64,000 bases of DNA from Leptospira selangorensis (lineage in GTDB: Bacteria; Spirochaetota; Leptospiria; Leptospirales; Leptospiraceae): positions 124,001-188,000 of the forward strand of contig NZ_RQES01000024.1 of the NCBI RefSeq assembly GCF_004769405.1, read 5' to 3'. The position numbers and the translations under genes were made by a program. Below the pieces are notes generated by a model. That model saw only the letters and a program-made list of their open reading frames with translations, searched no databases and was not told where the DNA came from. Positions 49,031-59,196 of this stretch are shown here, piece by piece; the stretch's first letter is position 1, and each line of letters begins with the position of its first letter.

Positions 49031-49498
49031 TTAGGCGATTTGTTGGGCCAAATAATTTTGGACCCCAATGGTTTTGATGATCTCTAGCTGGGCCTCGAGC
49101 CAGTCGATATGCTCCTCCTCGGAGACGAGGATCTTCTCGAGCAATTCACGTGTGCCGTTGTCTTTATTCTTGGTGGTAATTTCTATCCCACGATTCAAAC
49201 GTTCTACGGCATTATACTCTACGTCTAAATCATTCTTTAGGATACTTTCGATATCCTTGCCTACATTGATCTTCATGTATCTTTGCAGATCAGGAATTCC
49301 GTCCAGGAAGAGTATACGTTCGATCACTTGGTCTGCGTGATTCATCTCTTCGATGGATTCCTTCTTCATGTAAGAAGCAAGCTTGTCATAACCCCAGTTC
49401 TTGTTCAACTTAGCGTGGATAAAATACTGGTTGATTGCTGTGAGTTCGGCGGAGAGCACTTCCGCTAAGATTTCGAGGACTTCTTGGTTTCCTTTCAC
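49031..49498 (-). CDS. bfr: Bacterioferritin
   Basis: 155 aa from GTG 49498, chosen because GTAGGAG lies 8 nt upstream; the ATG at 49522 would add eight residues. Ferroxidase ligands (LSAELTAINQYF; ESIEEMNHADQ; VEYNAVERL; SEEEHIDWLE) and the haem-ligand Met in EEMNH are present, and the end LQNYLAQQI-like sequence matches the family. It stores iron and, with haem at the dimer interface, helps release it. A PerR-type regulator and an iron-linked redox set occur elsewhere in the window. Confidence 0.94.
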   Translation of the reverse strand: MKGNQEVLEILAEVLSAELTAINQYFIHAKLNKNWGYDKLASYMKKESIEEMNHADQVIERILFLDGIPDLQRYMKINVGKDIESILKNDLDVEYNAVERLNRGIEITTKNKDNGTRELLEKILVSEEEHIDWLEAQLEIIKTIGVQNYLAQQIA

Positions 49499-49629
49499 GT
49501 CGTTTCTCCTACCTGAGATCACTATAAACGAGAGTGCCTATTTTGAAAAGCGAGATTCGAAAAAAGGCGTCGTCGTCTCTTAAGTTTTTGACTTTGCTCG
49601 AAATCAGGAGCAGTAAAATTTGTAGGAAT

Positions 49630-50754
49630 ATGACCTCGGCCTATGTGCTCGACTCTCATTTAAGTAAATTTGGCAAGACTGAGTCCGACTATCAATCGCT
49701 ATCCTATGATACTGCGAATCATTTACTTAAGAAGAATCCGGGTTTTATTCCTGAATTTCTAATATTTGCATCTATGGCCCCGGAACGTTATACTGGGGAA
49801 ATTTTTTTACCGGCAAAGATCAAAGAAGATCTTGGACTTTCTTCCTTATTCGCGATCCGTTCAGAGACTGCATCTTCTAGTGGGGCTTCTGCTCTGCATC
49901 TGGCCCGTTATCTTCTTCTATCAGGAAAATTTAAAAGAGGAATAGTGATCGGAACGGAGGTAATGAGCAGGCTTCCTAGAGAAGAGAATAATTTACTCTT
50001 GGGTTCGGTACTTTCTTCCCAGCAAAGGAATCTGGCAATGTCAATGGCCCAGGGTGGGGCATTGACCGCTACCAGGTATTTAAGGGATTTTGGATATACT
50101 AGAAAGGAACTTTTTAGATTATCTAAGAAACTTCATGATAACGGCCTTGAAAATAAGATCGCACATATTCAAAAAAACTTAAGCGAAGAGGAATATTTTT
50201 CCTCCCCGATGTTCTCAAGTCCATTATGTTTATATGATATTTCTCCATTGTCCGACGGTTCCTGTGCATTACTCTTGGAAACGGATCCGGCAAGATTGAA
50301 GAAGGACCGCAAAAAAATTGAGATCACCGGCACTGGGCATGGTTTAGGCCAAGTGAACGGGGTTCCTGGCGGACTTAGTTTTACTGCATCAAAATCTGCA
50401 TTCGAGCAGGCTTATGCAGAATCTGGTAAAAAACCTTCCGATATTAAAGTCGCGGAACTTCATGATGCATTTACGATTTTTGAGATCATTGCAGCTGAAG
50501 ATGCAGGTTTATTTCCTCAAGGTAAGGCACTTGCGAATGTGGCAGAGGGAATCACTGACAAAAGAGGAAGGCTTCCCATCAATCCATCCGGAGGGTTGAA
50601 AACAAGAGGTCATCCAGTCGGAGTTTCCGGCTTGGCACAGATTGCGGAACTTTGTGAATTTATGAACCAGAATGATTTGGATACTGCACTCAGTTTATCC
50701 ATCGGAGGATTGGGTGTGAATAATTTTGCAACTATCTTAGAGGCAAAAAGGTAA
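49630..50754 (+). CDS. Thiolase-superfamily protein lacking the nucleophilic cysteine (SCP2-thiolase type)
   Basis: 374 aa from ATG 49630, preceded by GTAGGAAT. Thiolase landmarks: HDAFTIFE and NPSGGLKTRGHPVGVSG near the C-terminus. The active-site block that normally reads C-A-S-G is S-S-S-G (ETASSSGASALHLA), so the acyl-accepting cysteine is Ser. SCP2-thiolase-like retro-aldolases such as Ltp2 also work without it, with a DUF35 partner, but none is adjacent here. A thiolase-fold C-C bond enzyme other than a standard thiolase is likely. The ATG of the next gene shares the stop's last base. Confidence 0.85.
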   Translation: MTSAYVLDSHLSKFGKTESDYQSLSYDTANHLLKKNPGFIPEFLIFASMAPERYTGEIFLPAKIKEDLGLSSLFAIRSETASSSGASALHLARYLLLSGKFKRGIVIGTEVMSRLPREENNLLLGSVLSSQQRNLAMSMAQGGALTATRYLRDFGYTRKELFRLSKKLHDNGLENKIAHIQKNLSEEEYFSSPMFSSPLCLYDISPLSDGSCALLLETDPARLKKDRKKIEITGTGHGLGQVNGVPGGLSFTASKSAFEQAYAESGKKPSDIKVAELHDAFTIFEIIAAEDAGLFPQGKALANVAEGITDKRGRLPINPSGGLKTRGHPVGVSGLAQIAELCEFMNQNDLDTALSLSIGGLGVNNFATILEAKR

Positions 50755-51776
50755 TGTCTGAAAATATTTTAGTCATCCAAACTGCATTTTTAGGGGACCT
50801 GATCCTAACAACTCCTCTATTTCGAGAGATCAAGAGAAGGTTTCCTGGTTCAAAAATGACAGTGATCGTGAATAAAGGAACCGAATCCGTTTTGGAAGAA
50901 AATCCTTGGATAGATGAGATCATTCCTTTGGATAAGAAGCAGATCAAATCTTCTTTTTTCGGATTTTGGGATTTTTGCAAAGAATTAAGAAAATATAATT
51001 TTACCATTTGTATTTCTCCACATTTTTCATTTCGTTCTTCTATTATTTCTTTTTTAAGCGGGGCCAAAAAAAGGATCGGATACCGAACGGCAGGGTTTTC
51101 ATTTTTATTGAATGAAAGAAAGCCTAGAGTATTAAGAGGACCCCACGAGGTAGACAAACTTCTTTCTCTCATTTATTCAGAAGAAGAAAGGAAAAATATT
51201 TCGAGGCAACCTGAACTGTTTTGGAAACCGGAATCAGTTGCCGGAATCCAATCCGAAATGAAGAAGAACGGTTTAGAAAAAGGAAATTATATCCTGGTAT
51301 CTCCTTCTTCCGTTTGGGAAACAAAACGTTTGCCAGCGGATAAATTCAAAACAGTCAGTAAACTTCTACATGAAAGAACCGGATTAAAAATTGTTCTAAC
51401 AGGCGGCAAAGGAGATAGTAAACTTTGCGAAGAAGTAGGAGAGGGTTTCGGGATCAATCTTGCAGGAAAGACTAGTCTTCCCGAGATGAGTTATCTGATG
51501 AATGGGGCAGCACTTCTTGTGACCAATGACTCTTCTCCCATTCATTTTGCTTCCGCATTTAATGTTCCAACTTTGGCCGCTTTTGGTGCTACAATCCCGG
51601 CGTTCGGTTATACTCCTTTGGCAAGTAGAGCATTTATATCCGAGGTAAATGGTCTAGACTGTCGTCCTTGTGGGATTCATGGCGGAAGGGTCTGTCCTAA
51701 AAAACATTTTCGTTGTATGTTGGAACAGGATACGGACAGAATGGTGGAAGAAGGAATTCGTCTAATAAAAGGATAA
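50754..51776 (+). CDS. Glycosyltransferase family 9 (heptosyltransferase-like)
   Basis: 340 aa. The N-terminal ILVIQTAFLGDLILTTPLFREIKRRFP and the C-terminal VTNDSSPIHFASAFNVPTLAAFG blocks are typical of GT9 enzymes, which add heptose to the lipopolysaccharide inner core from ADP-heptose. A conserved Cys cluster (GLDCRPCGIHGGRVCPKKHFRCM) at the end is common in this subgroup. It overlaps the preceding thiolase-like gene by one base and the aminopeptidase follows closely, though the three functions do not obviously form one pathway. Confidence 0.9.
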   Translation: MSENILVIQTAFLGDLILTTPLFREIKRRFPGSKMTVIVNKGTESVLEENPWIDEIIPLDKKQIKSSFFGFWDFCKELRKYNFTICISPHFSFRSSIISFLSGAKKRIGYRTAGFSFLLNERKPRVLRGPHEVDKLLSLIYSEEERKNISRQPELFWKPESVAGIQSEMKKNGLEKGNYILVSPSSVWETKRLPADKFKTVSKLLHERTGLKIVLTGGKGDSKLCEEVGEGFGINLAGKTSLPEMSYLMNGAALLVTNDSSPIHFASAFNVPTLAAFGATIPAFGYTPLASRAFISEVNGLDCRPCGIHGGRVCPKKHFRCMLEQDTDRMVEEGIRLIKG

Positions 51777-51778
51777 TT

Positions 51779-53068
51779 ATGGACCAAAACATTTTTAGAA
51801 AACGGATCCGAGAAATTCAGAATCTTTTAAAAGAATCGGAAGTCCTACTCATCTTTGCTGCTCCTCAGAAGATCCGTAATAGAGATGTGGAGTATAAGTT
51901 TAGGCAGGACTCAGATTATTATTATCTGACAGGTATTGAGGAAGAAGACGGTGTTTTGGTCTTACGTAGGGACTTCTCTTCTCATTTTGCACTTCCTAAA
52001 GATAAAGAAAAAGAAATTTGGACAGGGATTCGTCTAGGCAAAGAAGAAATTAAGAGAAGATTAGAACTGGATCAAAGTTTTGATCTTGGAGAATGGGATT
52101 CTAAAATTTCCGATATTCTCACAAATCAGTTCACCTTATATCATTTTTTCGGAAAGGACTCCAAAAGAGATTCAGAGTTACTCGAACTAATCAGCTCATT
52201 AAATAGAAGATTGAGAGAAGGTAAATTCGGCCCTCAAAGATGGGAGATCCCTAATTTTCTTCATGAAATGAGAATGTTAAAATCTCAAGAAGAGATCGAA
52301 AAATTAAAAGAGTCTTCCAGGATCACTGCTCTCGGTCACGAAAGATTATTCAGAGAAACTAAAGTAGGAATGTACGAATTCGAGTTAGAGTCCATTCTTG
52401 AATCTGAATATTTGAAACATGGGGCCTGGGGTGGGGGTTACGGTCATATAGTTGCCGCAGGAAAAAATGCAACCATTCTGCATTATACCACCAATCGTGC
52501 AAAGATCGGTGATAACGAACTTATTTTAGTGGATAGCGGAGCTGAGAAGGATTATTATACCGCAGACGTTACTCGCGTTTTCCCTTCCGGGAAAAAATTC
52601 ACTTCAGAGCAGAGAACCATCTACCAATTAGTTTTGGATGTGCAGAAACAAGCGATCTTGGATACAAAACAAGGCGTCGAATTTAATGCTGTACATGAGA
52701 AGACCGTTAAAAATTTAACCTCCGGATTGATCGATCTGGGTTTATTGAAGGGCGAACTTTCTGAAGTTATTGAGAAAGGAGAATACCGCAGGTTTTATAT
52801 GCATAGGACCGGTCATTATCTTGGAATGGATGTACATGATGTGGGGCGCTATTTCGAGAATGGAAAAAGTAAACCTATGCAGAACGGTCTTGTGGTAACA
52901 GTAGAACCTGGATTATATTTTGATCCTACAGATGAGACAATTCCTGCAGGTTTCCGAGGTATCGGCGTTAGAATAGAGGATGATGTTTTGGTGAATGGGG
53001 ATACTCCTATTGTTCTGACATCTATGATCGCAAAAGAAGTGGATGAAATTGAGGCGATGAGGAACTGA
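51779..53068 (+). CDS. pepP: Xaa-Pro aminopeptidase (M24B)
   Basis: 429 aa from ATG 51779, with AAGGA 6 nt upstream. The N-terminal aminopeptidase-P domain (RNRDVEYKFRQDSDYYYLTG) precedes the pita-bread domain with the five metal ligands in VDSGAEKDYYTADVTR, MHRTGHYLGMDVHD, VEPGLYF and VRIEDDVLV. It removes N-terminal residues followed by proline. It follows the GT9 gene by 2 nt and is probably cotranscribed with it. Confidence 0.94.
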   Translation: MDQNIFRKRIREIQNLLKESEVLLIFAAPQKIRNRDVEYKFRQDSDYYYLTGIEEEDGVLVLRRDFSSHFALPKDKEKEIWTGIRLGKEEIKRRLELDQSFDLGEWDSKISDILTNQFTLYHFFGKDSKRDSELLELISSLNRRLREGKFGPQRWEIPNFLHEMRMLKSQEEIEKLKESSRITALGHERLFRETKVGMYEFELESILESEYLKHGAWGGGYGHIVAAGKNATILHYTTNRAKIGDNELILVDSGAEKDYYTADVTRVFPSGKKFTSEQRTIYQLVLDVQKQAILDTKQGVEFNAVHEKTVKNLTSGLIDLGLLKGELSEVIEKGEYRRFYMHRTGHYLGMDVHDVGRYFENGKSKPMQNGLVVTVEPGLYFDPTDETIPAGFRGIGVRIEDDVLVNGDTPIVLTSMIAKEVDEIEAMRN

Positions 53069-53322
53069 TATATTTTTTCAATTCAATTTCCATGATATAG
53101 ACCGGAATATTGATTCCGCGATATTCTTAATCTGTGGAGACCCTGTCGGCTTTTTGGTTGACTGAGGCTTCGATCTCTTGTTTACGTCTCCAAACTTTTC
53201 GTCTTAGCGCTAAAACTCGACCTAAGATGAACTAAATTCAAAAATTTTAATATTCTTCCCGTTTTTCATTTGAAGATAACTGCTCTATATTATGGATTCG
53301 ATCTCAACATTCGGGAGCGAAT

Positions 53323-53754
53323 ATGGAAGAAGTTTTTAGAAAACAAATTTTAGAGAACAAAGGAATGATCCAAATTGATTGGAGAATCCCTCTGGAAATG
53401 GAATCGATTTGGAGAGATGCTGTCTTATATTTAGGAGAGCCGAAGGAGATCCTACAATTCATGATTTCCTCTTTTAAAGAAAGAAAGCGAACGGGTAGAA
53501 TTCTAAAAGTCGACTTTGAAAAAGTAAAAAGTAGCGATTCCAGAAAAAGGATCAGGGTGTATGGCTCTGATTATTGGGAAGCTATGGGTTACGCTCATGA
53601 AAGAAATGTGTCTACTAGCAGTTTTTTAAGTTCACATTTGAGAATGGAGTGGATCTTAAGTTCGGGATTTCGGTCGATTCGGAAAGAAAATCCGGAACTG
53701 AAAAAGGAAACTTCTAAAAACGAAGAAAAGTTTCTGCCCTGGGACGCAGCGTGA
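53323..53754 (+). CDS. Hypothetical protein, possibly DUF1564-like
   Basis: 143 aa. No signal peptide or membrane span. The central block DYWEAMGYAHERNVSTSSFLSSHLRMEWIL is helical and reminds me of the DUF1564 proteins found mainly in Leptospira, which have an EDWxEL..LAxWLxVS pattern, but the match is weak. If so it may be a small DNA-binding or toxin-antitoxin-like protein; nothing in the context decides. A 254-nt gap precedes it in which I found no gene. Confidence 0.55.
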   Translation: MEEVFRKQILENKGMIQIDWRIPLEMESIWRDAVLYLGEPKEILQFMISSFKERKRTGRILKVDFEKVKSSDSRKRIRVYGSDYWEAMGYAHERNVSTSSFLSSHLRMEWILSSGFRSIRKENPELKKETSKNEEKFLPWDAA

Positions 53755-53765
53755 ATGCTGCATGG

Positions 53766-53785
53766 AATGTTGGAATTCCAACATT
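53766..53785. repeat. 20-bp intergenic palindrome (TGTTGGA form)
   Basis: AATGTTGGAA / TTCCAACATT, perfect over 20 bp, just after the stop of the hypothetical gene. Confidence 0.75.
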
Positions 53786-53860
53786 ATATGTGGGTGTAAA
53801 TTGGAGTTGTGGTTTAGAGGTTTTTAGTGTATAGGGGAAATGGCTTCTCCCACAAGCCCA

Positions 53861-53890
53861 CCTCCTCCACCCGAACTTGGGTGGGGGCGG
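53861..53890. repeat. C/G-rich hairpin element with nearby TGTAGGA palindromes
   Basis: CCTCCTCCACCC-(GAACTT)-GGGTGGGGGCGG pairs in 11 of 12 positions, with outer arms GGGAAA (53835-53840) and TTTCCC (53891-53896) able to extend it. A TGTAGGA palindrome follows at 53902-53917 and half an element at 53936-53947. It resembles the 32500-32619 assembly. Confidence 0.6.
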
Positions 53891-53901
53891 TTTCCCTTCT
53901 A

Positions 53902-53917
53902 TGTAGGAGTTCCAACA
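53902..53917. repeat. Imperfect TGTAGGA-family palindrome
   Basis: TGTAGGAG / TTCCAACA, one arm of each form. It sits just beyond the 3' end of the M20 peptidase gene. Confidence 0.6.
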
Positions 53918-53951
53918 AACGGTCGATCCCGCATCAGGAACTCCTACATCT

Positions 53952-55130
53952 TCAGTTACTTTCCAAATAAAGTCTGATTGCTTCCTTCATCACAGATAAA
54001 CCGATCGGCAGAGAAGTTTCATCTATATCAAACTTAGAGCTATGATGTGGATGGATAAGGCCTTTTTCTTCATTCATGGAGCCTACGAAAAAATAACATC
54101 CAGGGACCTTCATTAAAAATGCAGAGAAGTCTTCTCCGCCCATAGTCTTTGCATGTTCTTCTGTAACTGAATTTGGACCTAAAATATTCTCCGAAGCCTT
54201 TCGGACAATATTTGCCATTTCTGGATGATTGATTGTTGGGGCGTTTGTTCTTTCGTAATGAATGGTCGCCTTTGCGCCGAAAGCAGAAGCAGTATTCTCC
54301 ACGACTCTTTTGAATAATTCAGGCGCCTTATCAAACATTTCTTTTGTGAATGTTCGGATCGTACCTTTTAGCTCAGCAGTTTCTGATATTACGTTAAATG
54401 CATGTCCTGCATGAAATGCGCCTACTGTTACCACACAAGAATCCAAAGGATCAGTGTTTCGTGATACGATACTTTGCAGAGCGGTGACTATATGAGAGCC
54501 TACTAATATAGGATCCACTGTATGTTGAGGCATAGCTCCGTGACCGCTAATCCCTTGCACAGTAATTTGGAATTCATCTACTGCGGCCATCATCGGGCCG
54601 TCTACGATCCCTACTTTACCTACAGGAATATGATTCCAAACATGAAGAGCCAATGCGGCAGAAACATCATATTTTTCTAATATTCCTTCCTCTATCATTC
54701 GGTCCGCACCTTGGCCACCTTCTTCTGCCGGTTGGAATACCAATAAAACTCTTCCTTTAGGAACTATTGCGCTTGGACTTTCTTTTAGTTCCGAGGCAAG
54801 CCCCATTAAAACAGAAGTGTGAGCGTCATGCCCACATGCATGCATAACTCCATTATGAACTGAAGTGTAATCCGTCTTATTTTCTTCAAAAATAGGAAGA
54901 GCATCCATATCCGCTCTTACCAAAAGAGTTTTGCCCGGTTTTCCTGAATCTATCAAACAAGCAATCCCAGTTTTTGCGATCCCAGCTTGGAAACTATAAC
55001 CTAAGGATTCCAAATGTTTGGAGACGAAATCCGCCGTCCCAACTTCTTCATATCTAAGTTCAGGATGTTTGTGAATGAATCTGCGGTATTGGACCAGTTC
55101 TGCGGTCCTTGTAGGGGAGATTGTTTTCAT
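53952..55130 (-). CDS. M20 family amidohydrolase (hippurate-hydrolase-like)
   Basis: 392 aa. Metal-site blocks [22 protein letters not shown] and [14 protein letters not shown] are present, with the dimerisation-domain pattern [15 protein letters not shown] and the closing [10 protein letters not shown]. Family members remove an acyl group from an amino acid or indole-acetyl conjugate in the cytoplasm. Substrate is unknown. Confidence 0.9.
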   Translation of the reverse strand: MKTISPTRTAELVQYRRFIHKHPELRYEEVGTADFVSKHLESLGYSFQAGIAKTGIACLIDSGKPGKTLLVRADMDALPIFEENKTDYTSVHNGVMHACGHDAHTSVLMGLASELKESPSAIVPKGRVLLVFQPAEEGGQGADRMIEEGILEKYDVSAALALHVWNHIPVGKVGIVDGPMMAAVDEFQITVQGISGHGAMPQHTVDPILVGSHIVTALQSIVSRNTDPLDSCVVTVGAFHAGHAFNVISETAELKGTIRTFTKEMFDKAPELFKRVVENTASAFGAKATIHYERTNAPTINHPEMANIVRKASENILGPNSVTEEHAKTMGGEDFSAFLMKVPGCYFFVGSMNEEKGLIHPHHSSKFDIDETSLPIGLSVMKEAIRLYLESN

Positions 55131-55256
55131 GATCTGTTCTAGGATGATTTACTCTGAAATCGGTTTTTAGTCCCTCCTTTTTTTATTTTTTCGAAAAGAG
55201 AGAAACCTGGTCTTTCGGCTTGTTTTCTATGTTAGAAGGATCATAAATTAAATAAG

Positions 55257-56474
55257 ATGGGACTTACATCTAAAATCCAAAGGATCTGCATTTATACGAT
55301 CTTCTTATGTTTTCTATCTTTTGCACAATGTTCTAAGCCCAATCATTCTAATATTCCACTTCTTCCTTTCTTATCAGGATGTAGTGAAGATAGAAACCCT
55401 CCTTGTTTGAAACTTACCGAGATTGCTTCCGGGTTCAATGCTCCATTGTTTCTTGTTTCTCCATCTGGAGATACGAGTCGGATCTTTGTTTTGGAACAAG
55501 GAGGAAAGGTCCGCTTAATCAAAGACGGCACTCTTCTTACTTCACCTTTTTTAGATCTTGGATCAGAAGGCCTGGATCTAATTTTATTCTCAGGAGAAAG
55601 AGGCTTACTCGGTCTAACATTTCATCCAAATTATAATTCTAACGGAAGGTTTTGGGTGAACTATACTCGCAAATCGGATGGGGCTACTGTGGTTGCAGAA
55701 TATGCCAGATCTTCTTCCGATCCTAATCTTGCAAACTCAGGTTCCGGTTCCGTTTTGTTTACAGTTAACCAACCATTCACTAATCATAATGGAGGAATGC
55801 TGGCCTTCGATACTGGAGGTTATCTTTTGGTAGGAATGGGTGATGGAGGAGGGTCCGGTGATCCGAATAACGAAGCCCAGAATCTGGAATCTTCTCTGGG
55901 TAAAATTTTAAGGATAGATATAGATAATTATCCTACACCCGCTCCTGGAAATAGGCCTGCAACCGGATTAGAAAATCCTCATATATGGGACTGGGGTCTT
56001 AGAAATCCTTGGAGATTTAGTTTGGATCGGGGAACCGGAGATTTATACATTGCGGATGTAGGGCAAAACGATTACGAAGAATTGAATATAGAACTCGCGA
56101 ACACAGGAATTAAAAATTACGGATGGAGGCTCACGGAAGGAAATCATTGTTATAACCCTTCTGTCGGATGTAATACTTCGGGGATCAGTTTTCCGAAATT
56201 AGAATATAGTCATTTTGTAGGAAGTTCTATCACTGGCGGTTATGTATATAGGGGATCGAACTTTCCTGAATTAAACGGAAGATACTTTTACGGCGACTTT
56301 ATTACAGGTAAGATCTGGTCCATTCTTTGGGATGGTACCAAAGTAAATGGCCTCATAGAACATACTTCCGAAATGGGATTTTCTTCCAATGTATCTTCTT
56401 TTGGTGAAGATGCAAATGGAGAAATCTACGTGGTAGACTATAACGGAAAAATTTTCAGAATAGAAATACGATAG
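55257..56474 (+). CDS. PQQ-dependent aldose-dehydrogenase-like (GSDH) lipoprotein
   Basis: 405 aa. A signal sequence ends in lipobox SFAQC (Cys25). The six-bladed propeller shows the family signature GERGLLGLTFHPNY, NHNGGMLAFDTGGYLLVGMGDGG, GLRNPWRFSLD and the final YVVDYNGKIFRI. Relatives (YliI, soluble glucose dehydrogenase) use PQQ to oxidise sugars outside the cytoplasm. PQQ synthesis genes are not in the window, so cofactor supply is unknown; a sugar-binding role is also possible. Confidence 0.87.
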   Translation: MGLTSKIQRICIYTIFLCFLSFAQCSKPNHSNIPLLPFLSGCSEDRNPPCLKLTEIASGFNAPLFLVSPSGDTSRIFVLEQGGKVRLIKDGTLLTSPFLDLGSEGLDLILFSGERGLLGLTFHPNYNSNGRFWVNYTRKSDGATVVAEYARSSSDPNLANSGSGSVLFTVNQPFTNHNGGMLAFDTGGYLLVGMGDGGGSGDPNNEAQNLESSLGKILRIDIDNYPTPAPGNRPATGLENPHIWDWGLRNPWRFSLDRGTGDLYIADVGQNDYEELNIELANTGIKNYGWRLTEGNHCYNPSVGCNTSGISFPKLEYSHFVGSSITGGYVYRGSNFPELNGRYFYGDFITGKIWSILWDGTKVNGLIEHTSEMGFSSNVSSFGEDANGEIYVVDYNGKIFRIEIR

Positions 56475-56476
56475 AA

Positions 56477-58051
56477 CTACAGAGTTCTATCGTACTCATC
56501 CAGTTCTCTTTTCCAAACTTGGGTTCCGCAATAATGGTCCCCTTCAGGGCAATAAGGTTTGATATCACCTTGTAAGCGGATCCAGCAAGGAGCCTTGATC
56601 CATTTTGCGATCTCCGGTTGGACCTTTGTCAGATCTATAAGTTCATTGATAGAAGCCTGGAAAATTTCTTCCTGAGCATTATAACAGGTTCTCGCTCTCC
56701 ATTTATGATGAAGATTTAATAGATCCCCACTTTCATAAAAACGGACCGGGAAAGCATTCGGAAGAAGATAAGAAGCATGTTCAGGAGATCCTCCTGCTTC
56801 AATAAAACGGTTCAAATTCTTGAAAATACCGTCCATTTTTCTTCTATAAGTTTCTTCTAATTGAGGATATTTTAATACTACTTTAGGAACGATATAGTCC
56901 GGCATTCCGGTATATTGGCTCATTAGTACCGGACGAGAACCTGGCACCATTCTATGTCTTTGGTCTTGGCTATCCGCAGAGTGAGAAATTCTCTTTTTGA
57001 ATGAATAATGGACATTGAACATCGCTCTGGAAAGAGGACTCATTGTGGTTTCATTTAAAGTAGAAGTCAGATGTTTGTTCTTAGAAGGATCCATCACGAG
57101 TCGGATTGCTTCTTCATCATTTAGCGAATTTTTAGATAAACCTAAAACCGCACGGACAGAAGAAGCCAAAACTTCAGGTCCATTAGAAGAATAGGAAACC
57201 AATCTTGCGTAACGATTGTCCATATCCTCATCGAATTCTCTTACAAAATTTTTAGCTGCTTCCGGTCTATATTCGGAATGTCCATCTTGGTAGAAGTCTT
57301 TGAAAAATTTATACTCTGCAGTTTCTTCCAGAGGGATCGGGTCATCCATTTCTTCCACATAAAGAGGATCGATCTCTTTTACTTTTTCTATCATCTCTTC
57401 TACAACTAAACGTTGTTCCTCAGGTGCATCGAAAGAATTCATCAATCGATGGTATCTATGAAGGGTAAGCCCGTTTACCGAGTGATATAAATAAGTATAA
57501 GTTCCTAAAGGAAGAAGGTAACGCGCTACTTCTAAGCATTTCTTCTTAATTGGAAGCTGCCATTTTTCAGGATAATTTGCGCGAGCCTTATAAACTAGGA
57601 AATATTCGTCCTGGATGAATGAATGTAATAATTCCACATATTCAAAATATGCGTTAGATGCATATTCTATCGCTTCCAGATAATATTCTTTCTGTTTTCC
57701 TGAAAGAGTAGGTGGGATATAATAATTTTCCTTTTTAACTTCTACGTATCTTTGGCTCACCTGTTCCGAGTTATAGTACGGATGAGAATGTAGAAAGGAC
57801 CAAACGAACTGACGGGATACCTTGTCCAATGTGAATATAAAATGAGGATGTTGTCTTGTGGTGAGGTGGCCGGCCTTCTTAGTGGATTTGGCTACCTTGT
57901 CCCTGATCTCCAGAGATTTTTCAGTGCGGATCATATCCTCAGGGAGCAAAATCCCCTTGGAAGAATAGCAAGTCCGAGCGGAAGCGATCGCTAGATTGAA
58001 AGGTTCTCTAGTCGCATCTAAAAGTTGAACGATCGGTTTTTGGTGATCCAT
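56477..58051 (-). CDS. Double-length ThyX-like protein (FAD-dependent thymidylate synthase family)
   Basis: 524 aa from ATG 58051, with GGAG 10-13 nt upstream. ThyX is usually 220-250 aa. The N-terminal half has an altered signature [15 protein letters not shown] where the ThyX motif RHRxxSxNExSxRY is expected, and the C-terminal half has [14 protein letters not shown] followed by [20 protein letters not shown], like the end of ThyX. The two halves therefore look like a fused tandem pair that share the motifs between them. Thymidylate synthase activity is likely but unproven. A palindrome at 58110-58125 lies in its promoter region. Confidence 0.78.
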   Translation of the reverse strand: MDHQKPIVQLLDATREPFNLAIASARTCYSSKGILLPEDMIRTEKSLEIRDKVAKSTKKAGHLTTRQHPHFIFTLDKVSRQFVWSFLHSHPYYNSEQVSQRYVEVKKENYYIPPTLSGKQKEYYLEAIEYASNAYFEYVELLHSFIQDEYFLVYKARANYPEKWQLPIKKKCLEVARYLLPLGTYTYLYHSVNGLTLHRYHRLMNSFDAPEEQRLVVEEMIEKVKEIDPLYVEEMDDPIPLEETAEYKFFKDFYQDGHSEYRPEAAKNFVREFDEDMDNRYARLVSYSSNGPEVLASSVRAVLGLSKNSLNDEEAIRLVMDPSKNKHLTSTLNETTMSPLSRAMFNVHYSFKKRISHSADSQDQRHRMVPGSRPVLMSQYTGMPDYIVPKVVLKYPQLEETYRRKMDGIFKNLNRFIEAGGSPEHASYLLPNAFPVRFYESGDLLNLHHKWRARTCYNAQEEIFQASINELIDLTKVQPEIAKWIKAPCWIRLQGDIKPYCPEGDHYCGTQVWKRELDEYDRTL

Positions 58052-58109
58052 GGATTTGCTACTCCGGAACGCTAGAATGGTATTATGTCGGAAAGCGAAA
58101 AGCAAGAAA

Positions 58110-58125
58110 TGTGGGAATTCCCACA
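58110..58125. repeat. 16-bp intergenic palindrome (TGTGGGA form)
   Basis: TGTGGGAA / TTCCCACA, perfect, between the divergent ThyX-like and aldo/keto reductase genes. Confidence 0.65.
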
Positions 58126-58149
58126 AAAATCAGGTTCAGAAAAGGCTTG

Positions 58150-58194
58150 CCATTTAGTTACAAATAATAAAAAATGTAAATTGTAACTAAATGG
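58150..58194. promoter_or_regulatory. Long inverted repeat overlapping the start of the AKR-TetR operon
   Basis: CCATTTAGTTACAA (58150-58163) and TTGTAACTAAATGG (58181-58194) are perfect 14-bp inverted arms 17 nt apart. The right arm ends at the ribosome binding site GGAGG, 4 nt before the reading frame. It is a strong candidate for autoregulation by the TetR protein encoded second in this operon, or for a hairpin that masks the ribosome binding site. Confidence 0.7.
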
Positions 58195-58203
58195 AGGTTT
58201 CGA

Positions 58204-59193
58204 ATGAAACTGAGAAAATTAGGCAAAAACGGCCCCGAGGTTTCCCAAGTCGGTTTGGGTTGTATGGGGATGTCGGACTTTTACGGAACAAAAGAGACCA
58301 GAAACAGGCAGGAATCCATCGCGACCATTCATGAGGCCTTAGATTCAGGGATCAATTTTCTGAACACCGGAGACTTCTACGGGATTGGTCATAACGAACT
58401 TTTGATCTCGGAAGCGTTGAAGGGTAGAAAAACCAAACCAATGATCAGTGTGAAGTTCGGCGGACTTCGCAATCCAAATGGCGCATTCATAGGATATGAT
58501 TTCAGACCGAACTCTGTGAAAAACTTCGCAGCACATTCTCTTACCAGGCTTGGAGTAGATGTGATCGATATTTACCAGGCTTCCAGGGTCGATCCGGAAG
58601 TTCCAATCGAGGACACTGTAGGTGCGATTGCAGATTTGATCAAGGAAGGATATGTACGTTATCTTGGACTTTCGGAAGCTTCTCCTGAAAATTTAAGAAG
58701 GGCTCATAAAGTTCATCCGGTCACTGCTTTGGAAATTGAATATTCTTTAGCAACTCGTGTGATCGAGAAGGAACTCCTTGAAACTGCGAGAGAGCTTGGA
58801 GTCGCGATCGTTCCGTACGGAATTGTGGGAAGAGGACTTCTTACCGGAAAGATAGAAAGTTCTTTAGGAGTTGCCGATTTTAGATCCATTTCTCCTCGCT
58901 TCCAGGGAAAAAACCTTGAAGCGAATTTGGAGCGTGTGAGTCTGCTTCAAGAGCTTGCAAAGAAGAAGGGTTGTACTACTGCCCAACTTGCTATCGCTTG
59001 GGTGCTTCATAAAGGAGAAGATATTTTTCCTCTGATCGGTTCCACAAGAAGAGAAAGTTTAAGGGAAAATTTAGAAGCTCTTTCGGTCCAATTAACTCCG
59101 GAAGAAGTGAAAACCTTGGATGATACTTTTCCGGAAGGAGCCTTCCAAGGAGATAGATATCCTTCTCATTCGATGCAGCTCGTCGTAAAATGA
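58204..59193 (+). CDS. Aldo/keto reductase
   Basis: 329 aa. The AKR pattern is clear: [21 protein letters not shown] at the start, the Tyr in [12 protein letters not shown], the Lys in MISVKFGG, and the NADPH region near [17 protein letters not shown]. The catalytic tetrad's His position reads Q-A-S rather than Q-H, as in some members. It reduces an aldehyde or ketone with NADPH. The TetR gene follows after 3 nt. Confidence 0.9.
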   Translation: MKLRKLGKNGPEVSQVGLGCMGMSDFYGTKETRNRQESIATIHEALDSGINFLNTGDFYGIGHNELLISEALKGRKTKPMISVKFGGLRNPNGAFIGYDFRPNSVKNFAAHSLTRLGVDVIDIYQASRVDPEVPIEDTVGAIADLIKEGYVRYLGLSEASPENLRRAHKVHPVTALEIEYSLATRVIEKELLETARELGVAIVPYGIVGRGLLTGKIESSLGVADFRSISPRFQGKNLEANLERVSLLQELAKKKGCTTAQLAIAWVLHKGEDIFPLIGSTRRESLRENLEALSVQLTPEEVKTLDDTFPEGAFQGDRYPSHSMQLVVK

Positions 59194-59196
59194 GAG

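Noticed and set aside
53140..53235. Minus-strand stretch reading LGRVLALRRKVWRRKQEIEA, looking like a gene remnant
   Set aside because: About 34 codons without a start codon or recognisable family; not enough to call a pseudogene.
58052..58126. N-terminal extension of the ThyX-like protein
   Set aside because: The 25 extra residues cover the palindrome and precede a start that has its own ribosome binding site.
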